Positions 39,837-48,615 are shown, counted from the first letter of the stretch. The stretch: 64,000 bases of DNA from Maribellus luteus (GCF_003576475.1 NZ_QWGR01000017.1:1-64000); one strand, 5' to 3'. The notes: a model not told the origin generated them from the letters alone. Numbers and translations are program-made.

Positions 39837-39844
39837 CAAAAGTA
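39837..39844 (-). promoter_or_regulatory. -7 element (TACTTTTG) of the esterase pair
   Basis: Perfect TAnnTTTG match on the minus strand, 29 bases before the ATG at 39807. No good -33. Confidence 0.42.
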
Positions 39845-39930
39845 TTTGTAACATGGGAATGATAATATTCTAAACGCTGAAAGTTTAATCCGGACAGTAA
39901 TCCACTTTCTAAAAAAAAAATTGTTCCCCG

Positions 39931-39960
39931 TTTGAAAAGATGTGATAAATTGTAATTTTA
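39931..39960 (+). promoter_or_regulatory. Promoter of the membrane-tethered response regulator
   Basis: TTTG at 39931-39934, an 18-base spacer and TAATTTTA at 39953-39960 (last base off consensus) give a well-spaced Bacteroidota promoter, 30 bases before the GTG start. Confidence 0.55.
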
Positions 39961-39990
39961 TGAGTTATAATACATCATAAATATTGGCAC

Positions 39991-40494
39991 GTGAATAAAA
40001 ACCTTTTGATCTACGTTGTTGAAGATAACAAGCTATTCAATAAGATAGTAGTTGATTATCTACAAAAACAGGGTTTTAGAAGAATCAAATTCTTTTATAA
40101 CGGACAAGATTGTTTAAATGCAGTAAAAAGTGGAGAACATCCTGATATTGTGATCCAGGATTACCATTTGGAGGATTCGACAGGAATAGCTGTATTGCAG
40201 GCGGTAAAAAAGAGAAGCAAATGTTCGGAGTTTATCTTTTTAACAGCGAATGAAGATATGGAAGTGGCTGTGAATTCGATAAAATACGGAGCTTTTGACT
40301 ATATCATTAAGGACAACGATCTGGCTTTGAAAAAGGTGTACAATAAAATTGAAAAAATATCAAAAATGCTGGAATTAGAGAAGCGTAACCAGCTTATTCA
40401 GAGGATGATGGTTGTAATTCTGATTGTTCTTGTTACCATCACAATTCTAATGGTATTACATGGCGTTTTCGATTTGTTTGGTTTAAAGAGATAA
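39991..40494 (+). CDS. Receiver-only response regulator with C-terminal membrane anchor
   Basis: A 167-residue protein (GTG start). Residues 1-125 form a CheY-like receiver: acidic pair E11-D12, phospho-acceptor D57 in VIQDYHL, T85 and K107. A helix with charged residues (about 115-136) leads to one hydrophobic segment (about 138-158) and a short tail, so the domain would be held on the inner face of the membrane by its C terminus. There is no DNA-binding or enzymatic output domain and no adjacent histidine kinase. Confidence 0.82.
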   Translation: MNKNLLIYVVEDNKLFNKIVVDYLQKQGFRRIKFFYNGQDCLNAVKSGEHPDIVIQDYHLEDSTGIAVLQAVKKRSKCSEFIFLTANEDMEVAVNSIKYGAFDYIIKDNDLALKKVYNKIEKISKMLELEKRNQLIQRMMVVILIVLVTITILMVLHGVFDLFGLKR

Positions 40495-40504
40495 CAGTTA
40501 TAAT

Positions 40505-40537
40505 AAAAAATGCGGTAAGTTTTTACCGCATTTTTTA
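40505..40537. terminator. Bidirectional terminator
   Basis: Stem 40511-40518 with 40523-40530 (perfect, loop GTTT), extended by flanking A and T runs that act as the T tract in both directions. It separates the convergent response-regulator and POT transporter genes. Confidence 0.9.
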
Positions 40538-40559
40538 TTTGCTATCAATACTGAAGCTT

Positions 40560-42341
40560 TTATTGTGTAAGTCTTTCCAGACGTTTCATAATCGTAAAAA
40601 TGAAAGCAGCCGAGAGCAGACAGCAAACCACAAAAATGGCCCACAATTGCCAGATCTCGATCTTGTCCCAGAAGAAACTTCCGATTCCAAGCAGTTTGTT
40701 CCCAACGGCTGTGGCAAGCAACCAGCCACCCTGCATCAATCCCTGGAAGCGTGGAGGAGAAACTTTCGATACAAATGAAAGTCCCATCGGGCTCAGGAAT
40801 AATTCTGCCACGGTAAGGATTAGGTAACTGTTCATCAACCAGTAGGGCGATATTCTTGAAGAATCCGGAACCGGGCTTCCACTCAGTTCAAATGGCGAAA
40901 CGATATCAAGCGATCCAACTACCATTAACAGGAATCCGAAGGCAGCAATGATCATCCCGATACCAATTTTGCGTGGCGTGGATGGCTCTTTGCCACGGTC
41001 AGACAGCCAGGTGAAAATACCCGAAACCAGGAAGGTCAGCGAAACAATAAATAGCGGGTTAAACGATTGGAATACTTCGGGTTGAATGTCGTTGTTTCCT
41101 GCTGCTTTGTTGTAGAGGAAAAAAGCCAGAATGCCGAACGCAATGGTCATTGCCAGCCCGATCACACGTTGTTTGGAAGTTCCTTTACGAACCAGCAACA
41201 CAATACCGGCAATTAAGCCAATAACTGACAATATATTTTCGAGTTCGAAAAACAAATAAGTAAACGGACCAACTGCTTTAACGGTATAGTCGCGGGCAAA
41301 GAAGGTCATCGTAAGTCCGTTCTGGTGGAACGACATCCAGAAGAAGATTACCACCCCGAAAACCAGCAATAACGCTGTAATTCGTGGTCTTTCTTCTTTG
41401 GTCGAAATACTTACGATCCAGGTAATAAAGGCTGCAAATAAACCCACGGCAAAGCCAATTCCGGTGTCGATTCCCAGGATAAAGAATAACGAAGTTACCG
41501 CTGCCATAACTGTCAGTGAAAGGAAGATCTTCAGCAGGCTAACATTGGGCTCGTTTTTGTTTTCTGATTTAACCACTTGCTTGTTCGGAAGAAGACGGTT
41601 AAAGAAAATATAAACCGCCAGCGAAATAAGCATGGCACCGGCAGCGACTCCAAAGGCATAATTATACCCTTTCGAGAAAACATCGATGTAGTTTTGGGCA
41701 AAAGCCGCAAGATCGGTAACCGGTCCGTTCATATTGGCCGCGTTGGCAAGCTGCTGAAAGGTTTCGGTATCTTTAATCGTACCGTTCAGCATTTGGTGAC
41801 ACATGGCCGGTAAACTTCCATCGTGATGAAGACCGTTTGTTTTTAACCACCAGTTACGGGCTGCATTGGCTGCAAAGGGGGCAAAAAAGGCACCCACGTT
41901 AATACCCATGTAGAACAACAAATAGGCTTTGTCTCGTAATTTTTCGTACTGCGGGTTATCGTACATCTGGCCTACAACAGCCTGCAGGTTGCCTTTAAAA
42001 AGGCCGTTCCCCAAAGCTATGGTAAACAGAAAGATTACTGTAGTGGTCAGGCTCATTCCCGGAATCGCCATCATAATGTAGCCCAGGAACATAATGACAA
42101 TTCCCACCATAATAACCAACTTGTAACGTTTGGTTGCGTCGGCAATAATACCTCCCAGCAACGCCAGTGCATAAATGGCAAAATAGAACCAGCTGTAAAT
42201 ACTGCCGGCTGTTTCTGCATTTACATCGTACTTAGCCTGGAGGAAAAGGACCAGGATGGCCATCATGGTGTAAAAGCCAAAGCGTTCTCCCATGTTGGCA
42301 AAAAAGGCTACAATAAGCCCTTTAGGATGATTTTTGAACAT
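40560..42341 (-). CDS. POT-family proton-coupled oligopeptide transporter
   Basis: A 593-residue major-facilitator protein with the peptide-transporter signature: FFANMGERFGFYTMMAIL (the ExxER-type motif on helix 1), GGIIADA and a middle GINVGAFFAPF block. It imports di- and tripeptides with protons. It has about fourteen hydrophobic segments, two more than the MFS core, as in bacterial POT members. Single gene with a TATATTTG box at 42386-42393. Confidence 0.92.
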   Translation of the reverse strand: MFKNHPKGLIVAFFANMGERFGFYTMMAILVLFLQAKYDVNAETAGSIYSWFYFAIYALALLGGIIADATKRYKLVIMVGIVIMFLGYIMMAIPGMSLTTTVIFLFTIALGNGLFKGNLQAVVGQMYDNPQYEKLRDKAYLLFYMGINVGAFFAPFAANAARNWWLKTNGLHHDGSLPAMCHQMLNGTIKDTETFQQLANAANMNGPVTDLAAFAQNYIDVFSKGYNYAFGVAAGAMLISLAVYIFFNRLLPNKQVVKSENKNEPNVSLLKIFLSLTVMAAVTSLFFILGIDTGIGFAVGLFAAFITWIVSISTKEERPRITALLLVFGVVIFFWMSFHQNGLTMTFFARDYTVKAVGPFTYLFFELENILSVIGLIAGIVLLVRKGTSKQRVIGLAMTIAFGILAFFLYNKAAGNNDIQPEVFQSFNPLFIVSLTFLVSGIFTWLSDRGKEPSTPRKIGIGMIIAAFGFLLMVVGSLDIVSPFELSGSPVPDSSRISPYWLMNSYLILTVAELFLSPMGLSFVSKVSPPRFQGLMQGGWLLATAVGNKLLGIGSFFWDKIEIWQLWAIFVVCCLLSAAFIFTIMKRLERLTQ

Positions 42342-42385
42342 ATAGGTATGGTTTTTGATTTTTATTACAACTTTTCAAAATCGAA

Positions 42386-42393
42386 CAAATATA
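42386..42393 (-). promoter_or_regulatory. -7 element (TATATTTG) of the POT transporter gene
   Basis: Perfect TAnnTTTG match on the minus strand, 44 bases before the ATG; -33 not evident. Confidence 0.45.
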
Positions 42394-42460
42394 AAATACT
42401 TTTTAAGTTGATACACTGGGTAAAGGTCAGCTTCCACAAATTTCCTGAACCTGATGCCTA

Positions 42461-42468
42461 TATTTTTG
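42461..42468 (+). promoter_or_regulatory. -7 element (TATTTTTG) of the NAD(P)HX repair gene
   Basis: Perfect TAnnTTTG match 23 bases before the ATG at 42492; a TTTC at 42441-42444 is a weak -33. Confidence 0.5.
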
Positions 42469-42491
42469 TAATTTTGATAAAAAAGCCGTCG

Positions 42492-44000
42492 ATGAAACTT
42501 TTCTCCACACAACAAATTGCCCAACTGGATCAATACACCATCCAACACGAACCCATTGCTGATATCGATCTGATGGAACGTGCCTCGCTGCAAATTACGA
42601 ACTGGATCGTTCAGCACTTTTCTGCCGAACAAAGGATGATGCTTTTTGCCGGGCCGGGAAACAACGGAGGCGACGCACTGGCCATAGCTCGTCAGCTGGC
42701 CGGGTTGGATTACCTCTGTGAAGTTTATTTGCTCGATTTTGAAAAGGAACTCAAAGGTTCTCCATCCATTAACTGGCAACGTCTGGAGGAACAGGGCCTG
42801 GTAAAACTGTCGCGCATCCGGAAAGTGGAAGACTTTCCCGTGTTACAGGAAGGAGATGTGGTCTTGGACGGTTTGTTTGGTTCCGGATTGAGCCGTCCAC
42901 TGGAAGGTTTTCCGGCTGAAGTAGTTGATTTTTTGAACCAGGCCACCAACAGCATTATTGCCATCGATATTCCCAGTGGATTGATGGGAGAAGACAATAC
43001 CGGCAACACCGAGCACATTATCCGGGCCGATTTTACGCTGACCTTTCAGTTTCCGAAAATCAGTTTTTTGCTGGCCGAGAATGAGCAATACCTTGGGCGT
43101 TGGAAAGTGCTGCCCATTGGTTTGCATCCCGATGGAATTGAAAAGGAAAAATCCCTTTTCCATTGGCTGGAAAAAGAGGAGGTGCAGAAAATGATCCCGG
43201 TGCGATCAAAGTTTGAGCACAAGGGAACCTTGGGGCATGCTTTGCTGATTGCCGGAAGTTTTGGCAAAATGGGGGCGGCTGTGCTGGCTTCAAAAGCTTG
43301 TTTGCGGGGGGGAGTTGGTTTGCTGACCACGCATATTCCACGGTTGGGCTATTCCATTTTGCAAACAGCGGTGCCCGAGGCAATGGCCAGTGTCGATCAG
43401 CACGATTCGGTTTTTACCGAGTTCCCCAAACTGGAACCTTATTCTGCCATTGGAGTGGGGCCCGGTCTCGATCAGAAGCAAAACACGCGGAAAGCTTTGT
43501 GTGCCTTGCTCGAAAGTGCAAAAGTTCCCCTGGTGATAGATGCCGATGCTTTGAACATCCTTTCCCTGCAAAAGGAGTGGTTGGAGAAACTTCCCGAAGG
43601 TTCAGTTCTGACGCCGCATCCGGGAGAGTTTCGGAGATTGGTGGGAGAAACCGAAAACTCATACCAGAATATTCAAAAGCAGCTGGAGTTTTCAAAGAAG
43701 TACCGTTGCGTGGTGGTTTTAAAAGGTGCCTGCACATCGATTTCGCTGCCCGACGGTCGGCTGTTTTTTAATTCAACGGGTAATCCCGGTATGGCAACTG
43801 CTGGCAGCGGCGATGTACTTACTGGTGTGATCCTTGGCTTGCTGGCGCAGCGAATGTCGCCGGAAGATGCTGCACTAACGGGCGTTTTTCTTCACGGTCT
43901 TGCAGGAGATATGGCTGCCAAAAAGCGAAGCGAATTTTCGTTGATTGCCGGAGACCTTGTTGAAGAAATGGGGAAGGCTTTCCGAAAAATAATAAATTGA
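42492..44000 (+). CDS. nnr: Bifunctional NAD(P)H-hydrate epimerase / ADP-dependent dehydratase
   Basis: A 502-residue metabolite-repair enzyme. The N-terminal YjeF_N domain (about 1-215) epimerises damaged NAD(P)HX, with AGPGNNGGDALAIARQL near 56-72; the C-terminal ribokinase-like domain (about 225-500) dehydrates it using ADP, with HKGTLGHALLIAGS, LTPHPGEF and TAGSGDVLTG. Start moved to the ATG at 42492, since the 55 upstream residues in frame overlap the divergent promoter region. Confidence 0.94.
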   Translation: MKLFSTQQIAQLDQYTIQHEPIADIDLMERASLQITNWIVQHFSAEQRMMLFAGPGNNGGDALAIARQLAGLDYLCEVYLLDFEKELKGSPSINWQRLEEQGLVKLSRIRKVEDFPVLQEGDVVLDGLFGSGLSRPLEGFPAEVVDFLNQATNSIIAIDIPSGLMGEDNTGNTEHIIRADFTLTFQFPKISFLLAENEQYLGRWKVLPIGLHPDGIEKEKSLFHWLEKEEVQKMIPVRSKFEHKGTLGHALLIAGSFGKMGAAVLASKACLRGGVGLLTTHIPRLGYSILQTAVPEAMASVDQHDSVFTEFPKLEPYSAIGVGPGLDQKQNTRKALCALLESAKVPLVIDADALNILSLQKEWLEKLPEGSVLTPHPGEFRRLVGETENSYQNIQKQLEFSKKYRCVVVLKGACTSISLPDGRLFFNSTGNPGMATAGSGDVLTGVILGLLAQRMSPEDAALTGVFLHGLAGDMAAKKRSEFSLIAGDLVEEMGKAFRKIIN

Positions 44001-44027
44001 GAACATATTATTTCTTTCCCCTTCGCG

Positions 44028-44056
44028 TTTAACAATAAAATTGCTGATTATATTTG
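44028..44056 (+). promoter_or_regulatory. Promoter of the HAD phosphatase gene
   Basis: TTTA at 44028-44031, a 17-base spacer and a perfect TATATTTG at 44049-44056; the ATG follows at 44081. Confidence 0.52.
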
Positions 44057-44080
44057 TTGGCACATCTAAAACTTCTAAAA

Positions 44081-44737
44081 ATGCAAATACAAGGCGTTGT
44101 ATTCGACTTTAACGGGACACTCTTCTGGGACACCGAACTTCAGAACCGTTCGTGGGATGAATTTCTGGTAAATTACGGTTTGGAACTCAGTGCGGAAGAA
44201 AAAGATACCTGGATGCACGGGGTGAATGCAAAAGATACTTTCGAGTACCTGTTTAAACGTCCTTGCAGCGAAGAAGAAGTGGATCGTTTGACGGAAGAAA
44301 AAGAGGTGATTTACCGCAGAATGTGCCTGGAGCAGGGCATGGAATGGGCGCCAGGAGCATTGGAACTGATTCACTTTCTGAGAGAAAACAATGTGCCGGT
44401 AGCCATTGCCACGGCATCGGCCAAAAACAATGTCGAGTTTTTTATTCAGCACATGGGTTTGCTGGATTATTTCAGCCGCGACCGTATTATTTTCAACGAC
44501 GGGACCAGCCGCGGAAAACCGCATCCCGATCTTTTTAACAAAGCCATTCTTGCGCTGGGACTCTCTGCTTCCGGTGTAACCATTTTCGAAGATTCAATAT
44601 CGGGTGTGGAAGCTGCCCGCAATGCCGGGGCTGCCAATGTGGTGGTGGTAAACGGCACGCCCGAACGATTCGGTAAATACAATTATTCCATCATCACGCA
44701 CTTTGAGCAGGTTGACCGGAATGTTTTTCTGAATTAG
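44081..44737 (+). CDS. HAD-superfamily phosphatase (beta-phosphoglucomutase-like)
   Basis: A 218-residue HAD hydrolase with a helical cap. Motif I is D9-F-N11-G-T, with Asn where beta-phosphoglucomutase and most phosphatases have the second Asp; motif II is ATAS, motif III the GKPHPDLF Lys, motif IV FEDSISGVEAARNAG. The D-x-N form is met in other HAD subgroups, so catalysis is not excluded but mutase activity is less likely. The TTG-started extension to 44054 is not used. Substrate unknown. Confidence 0.8.
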   Translation: MQIQGVVFDFNGTLFWDTELQNRSWDEFLVNYGLELSAEEKDTWMHGVNAKDTFEYLFKRPCSEEEVDRLTEEKEVIYRRMCLEQGMEWAPGALELIHFLRENNVPVAIATASAKNNVEFFIQHMGLLDYFSRDRIIFNDGTSRGKPHPDLFNKAILALGLSASGVTIFEDSISGVEAARNAGAANVVVVNGTPERFGKYNYSIITHFEQVDRNVFLN

Positions 44738-44827
44738 GGCTGATCGCAAACTTTCCTGATAGCGGTTTGGATTTTCTGCAGCTTCGTTTCATGCAGAAAA
44801 AATGAAAACAACTGAAAATAATGCACC

Positions 44828-44879
44828 CTTCGACTCCGCTCAGGATGACTGTCAGACTGAGCGGAGTCGAAGTCTGACA
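44828..44879. repeat. Nested inverted-repeat element (GAGCGGAGTCGAAG type)
   Basis: A perfect 16-bp inverted repeat (44828-44843 with 44857-44872, 13-base loop) overlaps a second perfect 9-bp inverted repeat (44850-44858 with 44871-44879). The two stems share bases and exclude each other. The core CTTCGACTCCGCTCAG is a word I associate with dispersed palindromic repeats in many genomes. It sits in a 445-base intergenic region after the HAD gene, where it could also end transcription. Confidence 0.7.
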
Positions 44880-45182
44880 ACGTTTTTCAATCTGCAATCG
44901 TTAATCGATATTCATCATTCATCGCTCCTTTCTGATTCAACCGATTTCGATGGTTTCATTCATCTTTTTCGAAGGTGATTTTTGTATGCTGCTTTTGCGT
45001 ACATTTGCCTCACTGTTAAGCAGAACATGAACGATAAAAATTACATAGCCAAAACCCGGACTGCCTGTTTCTACAGGGAGAAGATGCTCATGTTCATGTT
45101 TATCTTTTCCGAACTCTGATTTCCCGGTTCCACTTCTAACCCCGTTTTTCATTCGTTCATTGTTAAATGCTGAACTGTTTTT
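44880..45182. other. Intergenic leader region of the radical SAM gene
   Basis: No supported gene. A TACATTTG box at 45000-45007 with TTTG at 44981-44984 is a possible promoter; it would give a leader of about 170 bases containing a small hairpin and a 30-codon open frame (45027-45119) of unknown meaning. A 71-codon minus-strand frame here looks spurious. Confidence 0.35.
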
Positions 45183-46427
45183 ATGGAACCTTATTACAAC
45201 TGGTTGAATTCGCTGGTGAACAGGAACAAAACCGAATTTGCTGCGTGGAGCGATCTGAAATGGCTGAATACCTACAACGCCCGCGAAGCCCAGGAAAGAA
45301 GAGACGAACTTACCGCCAAGCTAAACGGTAACCTGCTTTTTAAAGACACAAAACCTTACTACAACCGGATTTCGGGCGGGTGCAAATTGTGCGGTCTGGG
45401 GCAGTGGAGTTGTTTGTTTATAACCGGCAAGTGCAATGCTTCGTGTTTTTACTGTCCGGCCTCGCAGCTTTCTGACGATGTGCCCACCACCCAGAACCTG
45501 ACATTTGCAAATTCGCAGGCTTATGCTGAATACATCAATCATTTCAATTTTAAGGGAGTGAGTTTTAGCGGGGGAGAGCCTCTTCTGTTTTTCGACCGCA
45601 CGCTGGAGTATTTAAAGCAGGTAAGAAAGAGGTGCAAACCCGAAGTTTATACGTGGATGTACACCAACGGAATTCTGGGTGAAACGCAGAAATTTCGGAA
45701 ACTGGCGGCAGCCGGGATCAACGAGGTGCGTTTTGATATCGGAGCTACCGGATTCAGCCTCGATAAGTTAAAGCTAGCCAAAGGGATCATTCCCAATATT
45801 ACCATCGAAATTCCGGCGGTACCGGAGCGAAAAGACCAGCTGATAAAGTTGCTTCCGCAAATGATCGAAGCCGGGGTGACTAACCTGAACCTTCATCAGC
45901 TGCGCTTAACTACGCACAATGTGAAACATTTGAGCAAAAGAAACTACACTTACATTCATGCAGAACATCCGATTGTGCTGGAATCGGAATTAGCCGCGCT
46001 TGAAATACTAAATGCCGCCCGTGAAAAGAGCCTGGATATCGGCATCAACTATTGCTCGTTCTATTTCAAAAACCGCTTTCAGAAAGCCGGTTTCAGAACC
46101 CGATTGGCACATGCTTTGGCCGGCCCCGATGAGGTGCTCACCCCAAACGGCTACATTCGCGAATACGATGGAAAAGCTCTTTCCTACAAAGCTTTCAGAA
46201 TATTTGATGTGAAGCCTGAAACAAATACCGTGAATGAATTTGAACTGGCAGGGAAGAAATATTTCTACTTAAAAGAGCAAGTGTTGAAACCTACTTTGAT
46301 TGACGATGAAGACCGAAAGCCGGTGGAGGATTTACTGGCCCGCGAGCCGGAGCAAATTCCAACTGATCCCTTGTTATTCCGGATTTGGCAGCTGGAGTAT
46401 GTGGAAAGAGGTTTGCGTGAGTATTGA
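45183..46427 (+). CDS. Uncharacterised radical SAM protein with extra N-terminal cysteines
   Basis: A 414-residue protein with the radical SAM motif C84-x3-C88-x2-C91 and the SAM-binding block SFSGGEPLLF near residue 124. Three cysteines just before it (C67, C70, C77 in GGCKLCGLGQWSC) could hold a further metal site. The C-terminal third lacks a recognisable SPASM domain. I do not know the substrate, and the neighbours give no clue. Promoter candidate at 44981-45007. Confidence 0.75.
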   Translation: MEPYYNWLNSLVNRNKTEFAAWSDLKWLNTYNAREAQERRDELTAKLNGNLLFKDTKPYYNRISGGCKLCGLGQWSCLFITGKCNASCFYCPASQLSDDVPTTQNLTFANSQAYAEYINHFNFKGVSFSGGEPLLFFDRTLEYLKQVRKRCKPEVYTWMYTNGILGETQKFRKLAAAGINEVRFDIGATGFSLDKLKLAKGIIPNITIEIPAVPERKDQLIKLLPQMIEAGVTNLNLHQLRLTTHNVKHLSKRNYTYIHAEHPIVLESELAALEILNAAREKSLDIGINYCSFYFKNRFQKAGFRTRLAHALAGPDEVLTPNGYIREYDGKALSYKAFRIFDVKPETNTVNEFELAGKKYFYLKEQVLKPTLIDDEDRKPVEDLLAREPEQIPTDPLLFRIWQLEYVERGLREY

Positions 46428-46446
46428 TATCGTTGTCAAGGATTAG

Positions 46447-46547
46447 CTTTCACGCAAAGAGTGCAAAGAGTTTTTGAGATCGCAAAGGAAATTCCAGTAA
46501 TCGATGTTTTGCGTGCTTTGCGCTTCTTTCTTTGCTTTGCGAGAACC
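46447..46547. repeat. Imperfect inverted repeat of CGCAAAG / CTTTGCG words
   Basis: The left part carries CGCAAAG, TGCAAAG and CGCAAAG; the right part carries TTTGCG, CTTTGCG and CTTTGCG, so the unit folds back on itself imperfectly. It lies between the stops of the convergent radical SAM and aat genes. The motif resembles widely dispersed intergenic repeats of bacterial genomes and may serve as a terminator. Confidence 0.5.
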
Positions 46548-46572
46548 TGTTTTAGATACAATTTTTGAAGTC

Positions 46573-47235
46573 TTAAATAAGATTGGTCCATTTCCCCTGA
46601 AGCGTTGTTTTCTGACTGGCTTTTTCCAGCATCTCAAGGAAGTTTTTTCGGGGAATGGGTTTGGCTCCCAGGCTTGCTAAGTGGCCGGTGGGCTGTTGTG
46701 CATCGATAAATGCAAACTGATGTTTCAGCGCAAATTGAACCAGGTGATAAAAGGCTGCTTTGCTGGCATCGGTTTTGGTAAAAAACATCGATTCTCCAAA
46801 AAAGCAGTTGCCAAATGAAAGACCGTATAAACCACCCACCAGCTTTCCTTCAAAATAGCTTTCAAACGAATGGGCGTATCCAAGCTCGTGCAGTTTCACA
46901 TAGGCTTCAATAATATCGTTTGTGATCCACGTTTCATCCTCATGACTTCTTTTGATCTTGCTGCAGCTGGTAATCACTTCGCGGAATGCGGTATCAACCC
47001 GCAATTCAAAAGTTCCTTTATTGATCACCTGCCGTAGACTTTTGTTGAGCTTAAACTCCTGGGGCAGCAGCACCATTCGGGGATTGGGCGACCACCACAG
47101 AATGGGTTCGTCTTCGCAAAACCACGGAAAAATCCCCTGGAGGTAGGCGGATAACAGGAACTCGGGCGTGAGTTCTCCGCCCATGGCTATCAGTCCTTCA
47201 TCATCGGCTAAATTCGGATCGGGAAATTCTATCAT
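46573..47235 (-). CDS. aat: Leucyl/phenylalanyl-tRNA--protein transferase
   Basis: A 220-residue enzyme that adds Leu or Phe to proteins with N-terminal Arg or Lys, marking them for ClpAP in the N-degron pathway. Family blocks are FPDPNLADDEGLIAMGGEL at the N terminus, GIFPWFCEDEPILWWSPNPRMVL, HELGYAHSFE and LVGGLYGLSFGNCFFGESMF. Translation starts best at the ATG at 47235; a TTG nine bases upstream is less likely because the -7 box overlaps it. Confidence 0.95.
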   Translation of the reverse strand: MIEFPDPNLADDEGLIAMGGELTPEFLLSAYLQGIFPWFCEDEPILWWSPNPRMVLLPQEFKLNKSLRQVINKGTFELRVDTAFREVITSCSKIKRSHEDETWITNDIIEAYVKLHELGYAHSFESYFEGKLVGGLYGLSFGNCFFGESMFFTKTDASKAAFYHLVQFALKHQFAFIDAQQPTGHLASLGAKPIPRKNFLEMLEKASQKTTLQGKWTNLI

Positions 47236-47241
47236 CAGGCG

Positions 47242-47249
47242 CAAATATA
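47242..47249 (-). promoter_or_regulatory. -7 element (TATATTTG) of aat
   Basis: Perfect TAnnTTTG match on the minus strand ending six bases before the ATG at 47235, so transcription would begin on or next to the A of the start codon. Confidence 0.48.
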
Positions 47250-47450
47250 GGAAATCGGGTTGCCAGTTGGTAGCTCAAGCGCTTTGTTTTTGCTTTTAAC
47301 CTGTGTCGCATTGAATTTTCGTGGCCGCATCAAAATAATTTTGATATTTTTGATGTTCTACTAAAAATATCTTGTTTTACTATTGAATTGGATAAAGTAA
47401 GGTAGCGTAAACCGAAGTTCAGATAACAAAAAATGACAGAGATGTACAGA

Positions 47451-48569
47451 ATGAATGCAAAGAAATACCTGGTGCTCGCACTGGCACTGCTGATTGTTAT
47501 TCCGTCTTTTGGACAGAAAAAAAAGAAAGAAGATGAAACAGGTGTAACCCCTTATTTTGTGGAAGGAATTACCTACGCTTTGCCGCGTACCGGTATAAAA
47601 CTGCACATTGAGGCTGTTCGTGAAAAGTTCGAGCCGGGGCCTTATGCCGCTTATGCCGAACAACTGTTGGGAATTAAAGATGCCCAAACGCGTCCTTCTT
47701 CCAAATGGGTGGTTTCGGAAGTGAAAATCAAAACCTTTTCAGAACCCGATCCCGAGCAGGTCCACAAAGCATTGGGTGACGGCGCTTTGTTAGTGAGCTT
47801 GGCAGCCAATGGTTGCATTGCCGGTATTAATTCGGCTGGCACAGAAGCGCTTCCCGAGATCTGCATGTCGAACAAAGCGGCTCAAAAGCCCGATCGTGAA
47901 GATGGTTTTTCTTTTGATTATTTTTCCGATACACCTTTTGTGATCCAGGGAGATTCTTCAAATAATTTCAGACCCACAAAGGTGAGTGTGGAGCAGAAAG
48001 CTACCGAAGCTGCCCGACGTATCCTGAATGCCCGCATGAACCAGTACGACCTGGCAGCATTGCGGATCGACGGTGAATACCCGGACGGAAAAGCTTACGA
48101 GGTAAGTCTGAAAGAACTGAAAAGAACAGAACAAAACTACATTACGCTGTTTGTGGGAAGAACCACGTATAAAAAAGAAAGCTTTAGCGTTGACTATGTT
48201 CCCGGGGCAAAAGATAAAAATCCGGCGGTGGTTTTCCGCATTTCGGATGAAAACGGGGTAGTTCCTGCCACCGATTTATCCGGAAAACCGGTGATGATCG
48301 AGTTGGAAGCTGTGCCCGGTTTGGCCGAACAGTATACAAGCAATGCAAAATCAGATAATCCGGAATCCGGAAGCAGTGGTGTTTATTACCGGATGCCGGG
48401 TGTGGCCAACATCAAAGTTTCTTACGAAATGAATACGCTGGCAACCGCGCGCGAAACCATCGCACAATTGGGCGTGGTGGCGCCTTTGCCTGAAGAACTG
48501 CTAAACGGTGCTTATGCAGTCAGTTTTCACCCCGAAACAGGAGCGATCAAATCAGTTGAAAAGAAATAA
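47451..48569 (+). CDS. DUF4831-family secreted protein
   Basis: A 372-residue protein with a signal peptide (about 1-22, ending SFGQ), a lysine/glutamate-rich linker and a beta-rich body containing YALPRTGIKLHIEA and the late block AGVxRIKVSYEMNTL-like region (GVANIKVSYEMNTL here), which match DUF4831 proteins of Bacteroidota. Function unknown, presumably periplasmic or surface. Three in-frame ATGs (47433, 47442, 47451) compete; the last gives the cleanest signal peptide. A TATTTTTG box lies at 47345-47352. Confidence 0.75.
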   Translation: MNAKKYLVLALALLIVIPSFGQKKKKEDETGVTPYFVEGITYALPRTGIKLHIEAVREKFEPGPYAAYAEQLLGIKDAQTRPSSKWVVSEVKIKTFSEPDPEQVHKALGDGALLVSLAANGCIAGINSAGTEALPEICMSNKAAQKPDREDGFSFDYFSDTPFVIQGDSSNNFRPTKVSVEQKATEAARRILNARMNQYDLAALRIDGEYPDGKAYEVSLKELKRTEQNYITLFVGRTTYKKESFSVDYVPGAKDKNPAVVFRISDENGVVPATDLSGKPVMIELEAVPGLAEQYTSNAKSDNPESGSSGVYYRMPGVANIKVSYEMNTLATARETIAQLGVVAPLPEELLNGAYAVSFHPETGAIKSVEKK

Positions 48570-48577
48570 GAACAACA

Positions 48578-48604
48578 AAGGGTAGTCGGAAGGCTGCCCT
48601 TTTC
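48578..48604 (+). terminator. Terminator after the DUF4831 gene
   Basis: A 10-bp stem with two G-T pairs (AAGGGTAGTC against GGCTGCCCTT, GAA-type loop) ends in TTTTCT, nine bases after the stop. Confidence 0.78.
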
Positions 48605-48615
48605 TGTATCGTCAT

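Noticed and set aside
45027-45119. A 30-codon plus-strand frame in the leader of the radical SAM gene
   Set aside because: Could be a leader peptide, but there is no attenuator-like structure or conserved feature to support it.
44937-45152. A 71-codon minus-strand frame
   Set aside because: No family motif, no promoter, unusual composition, and it lies in the leader of the radical SAM gene.
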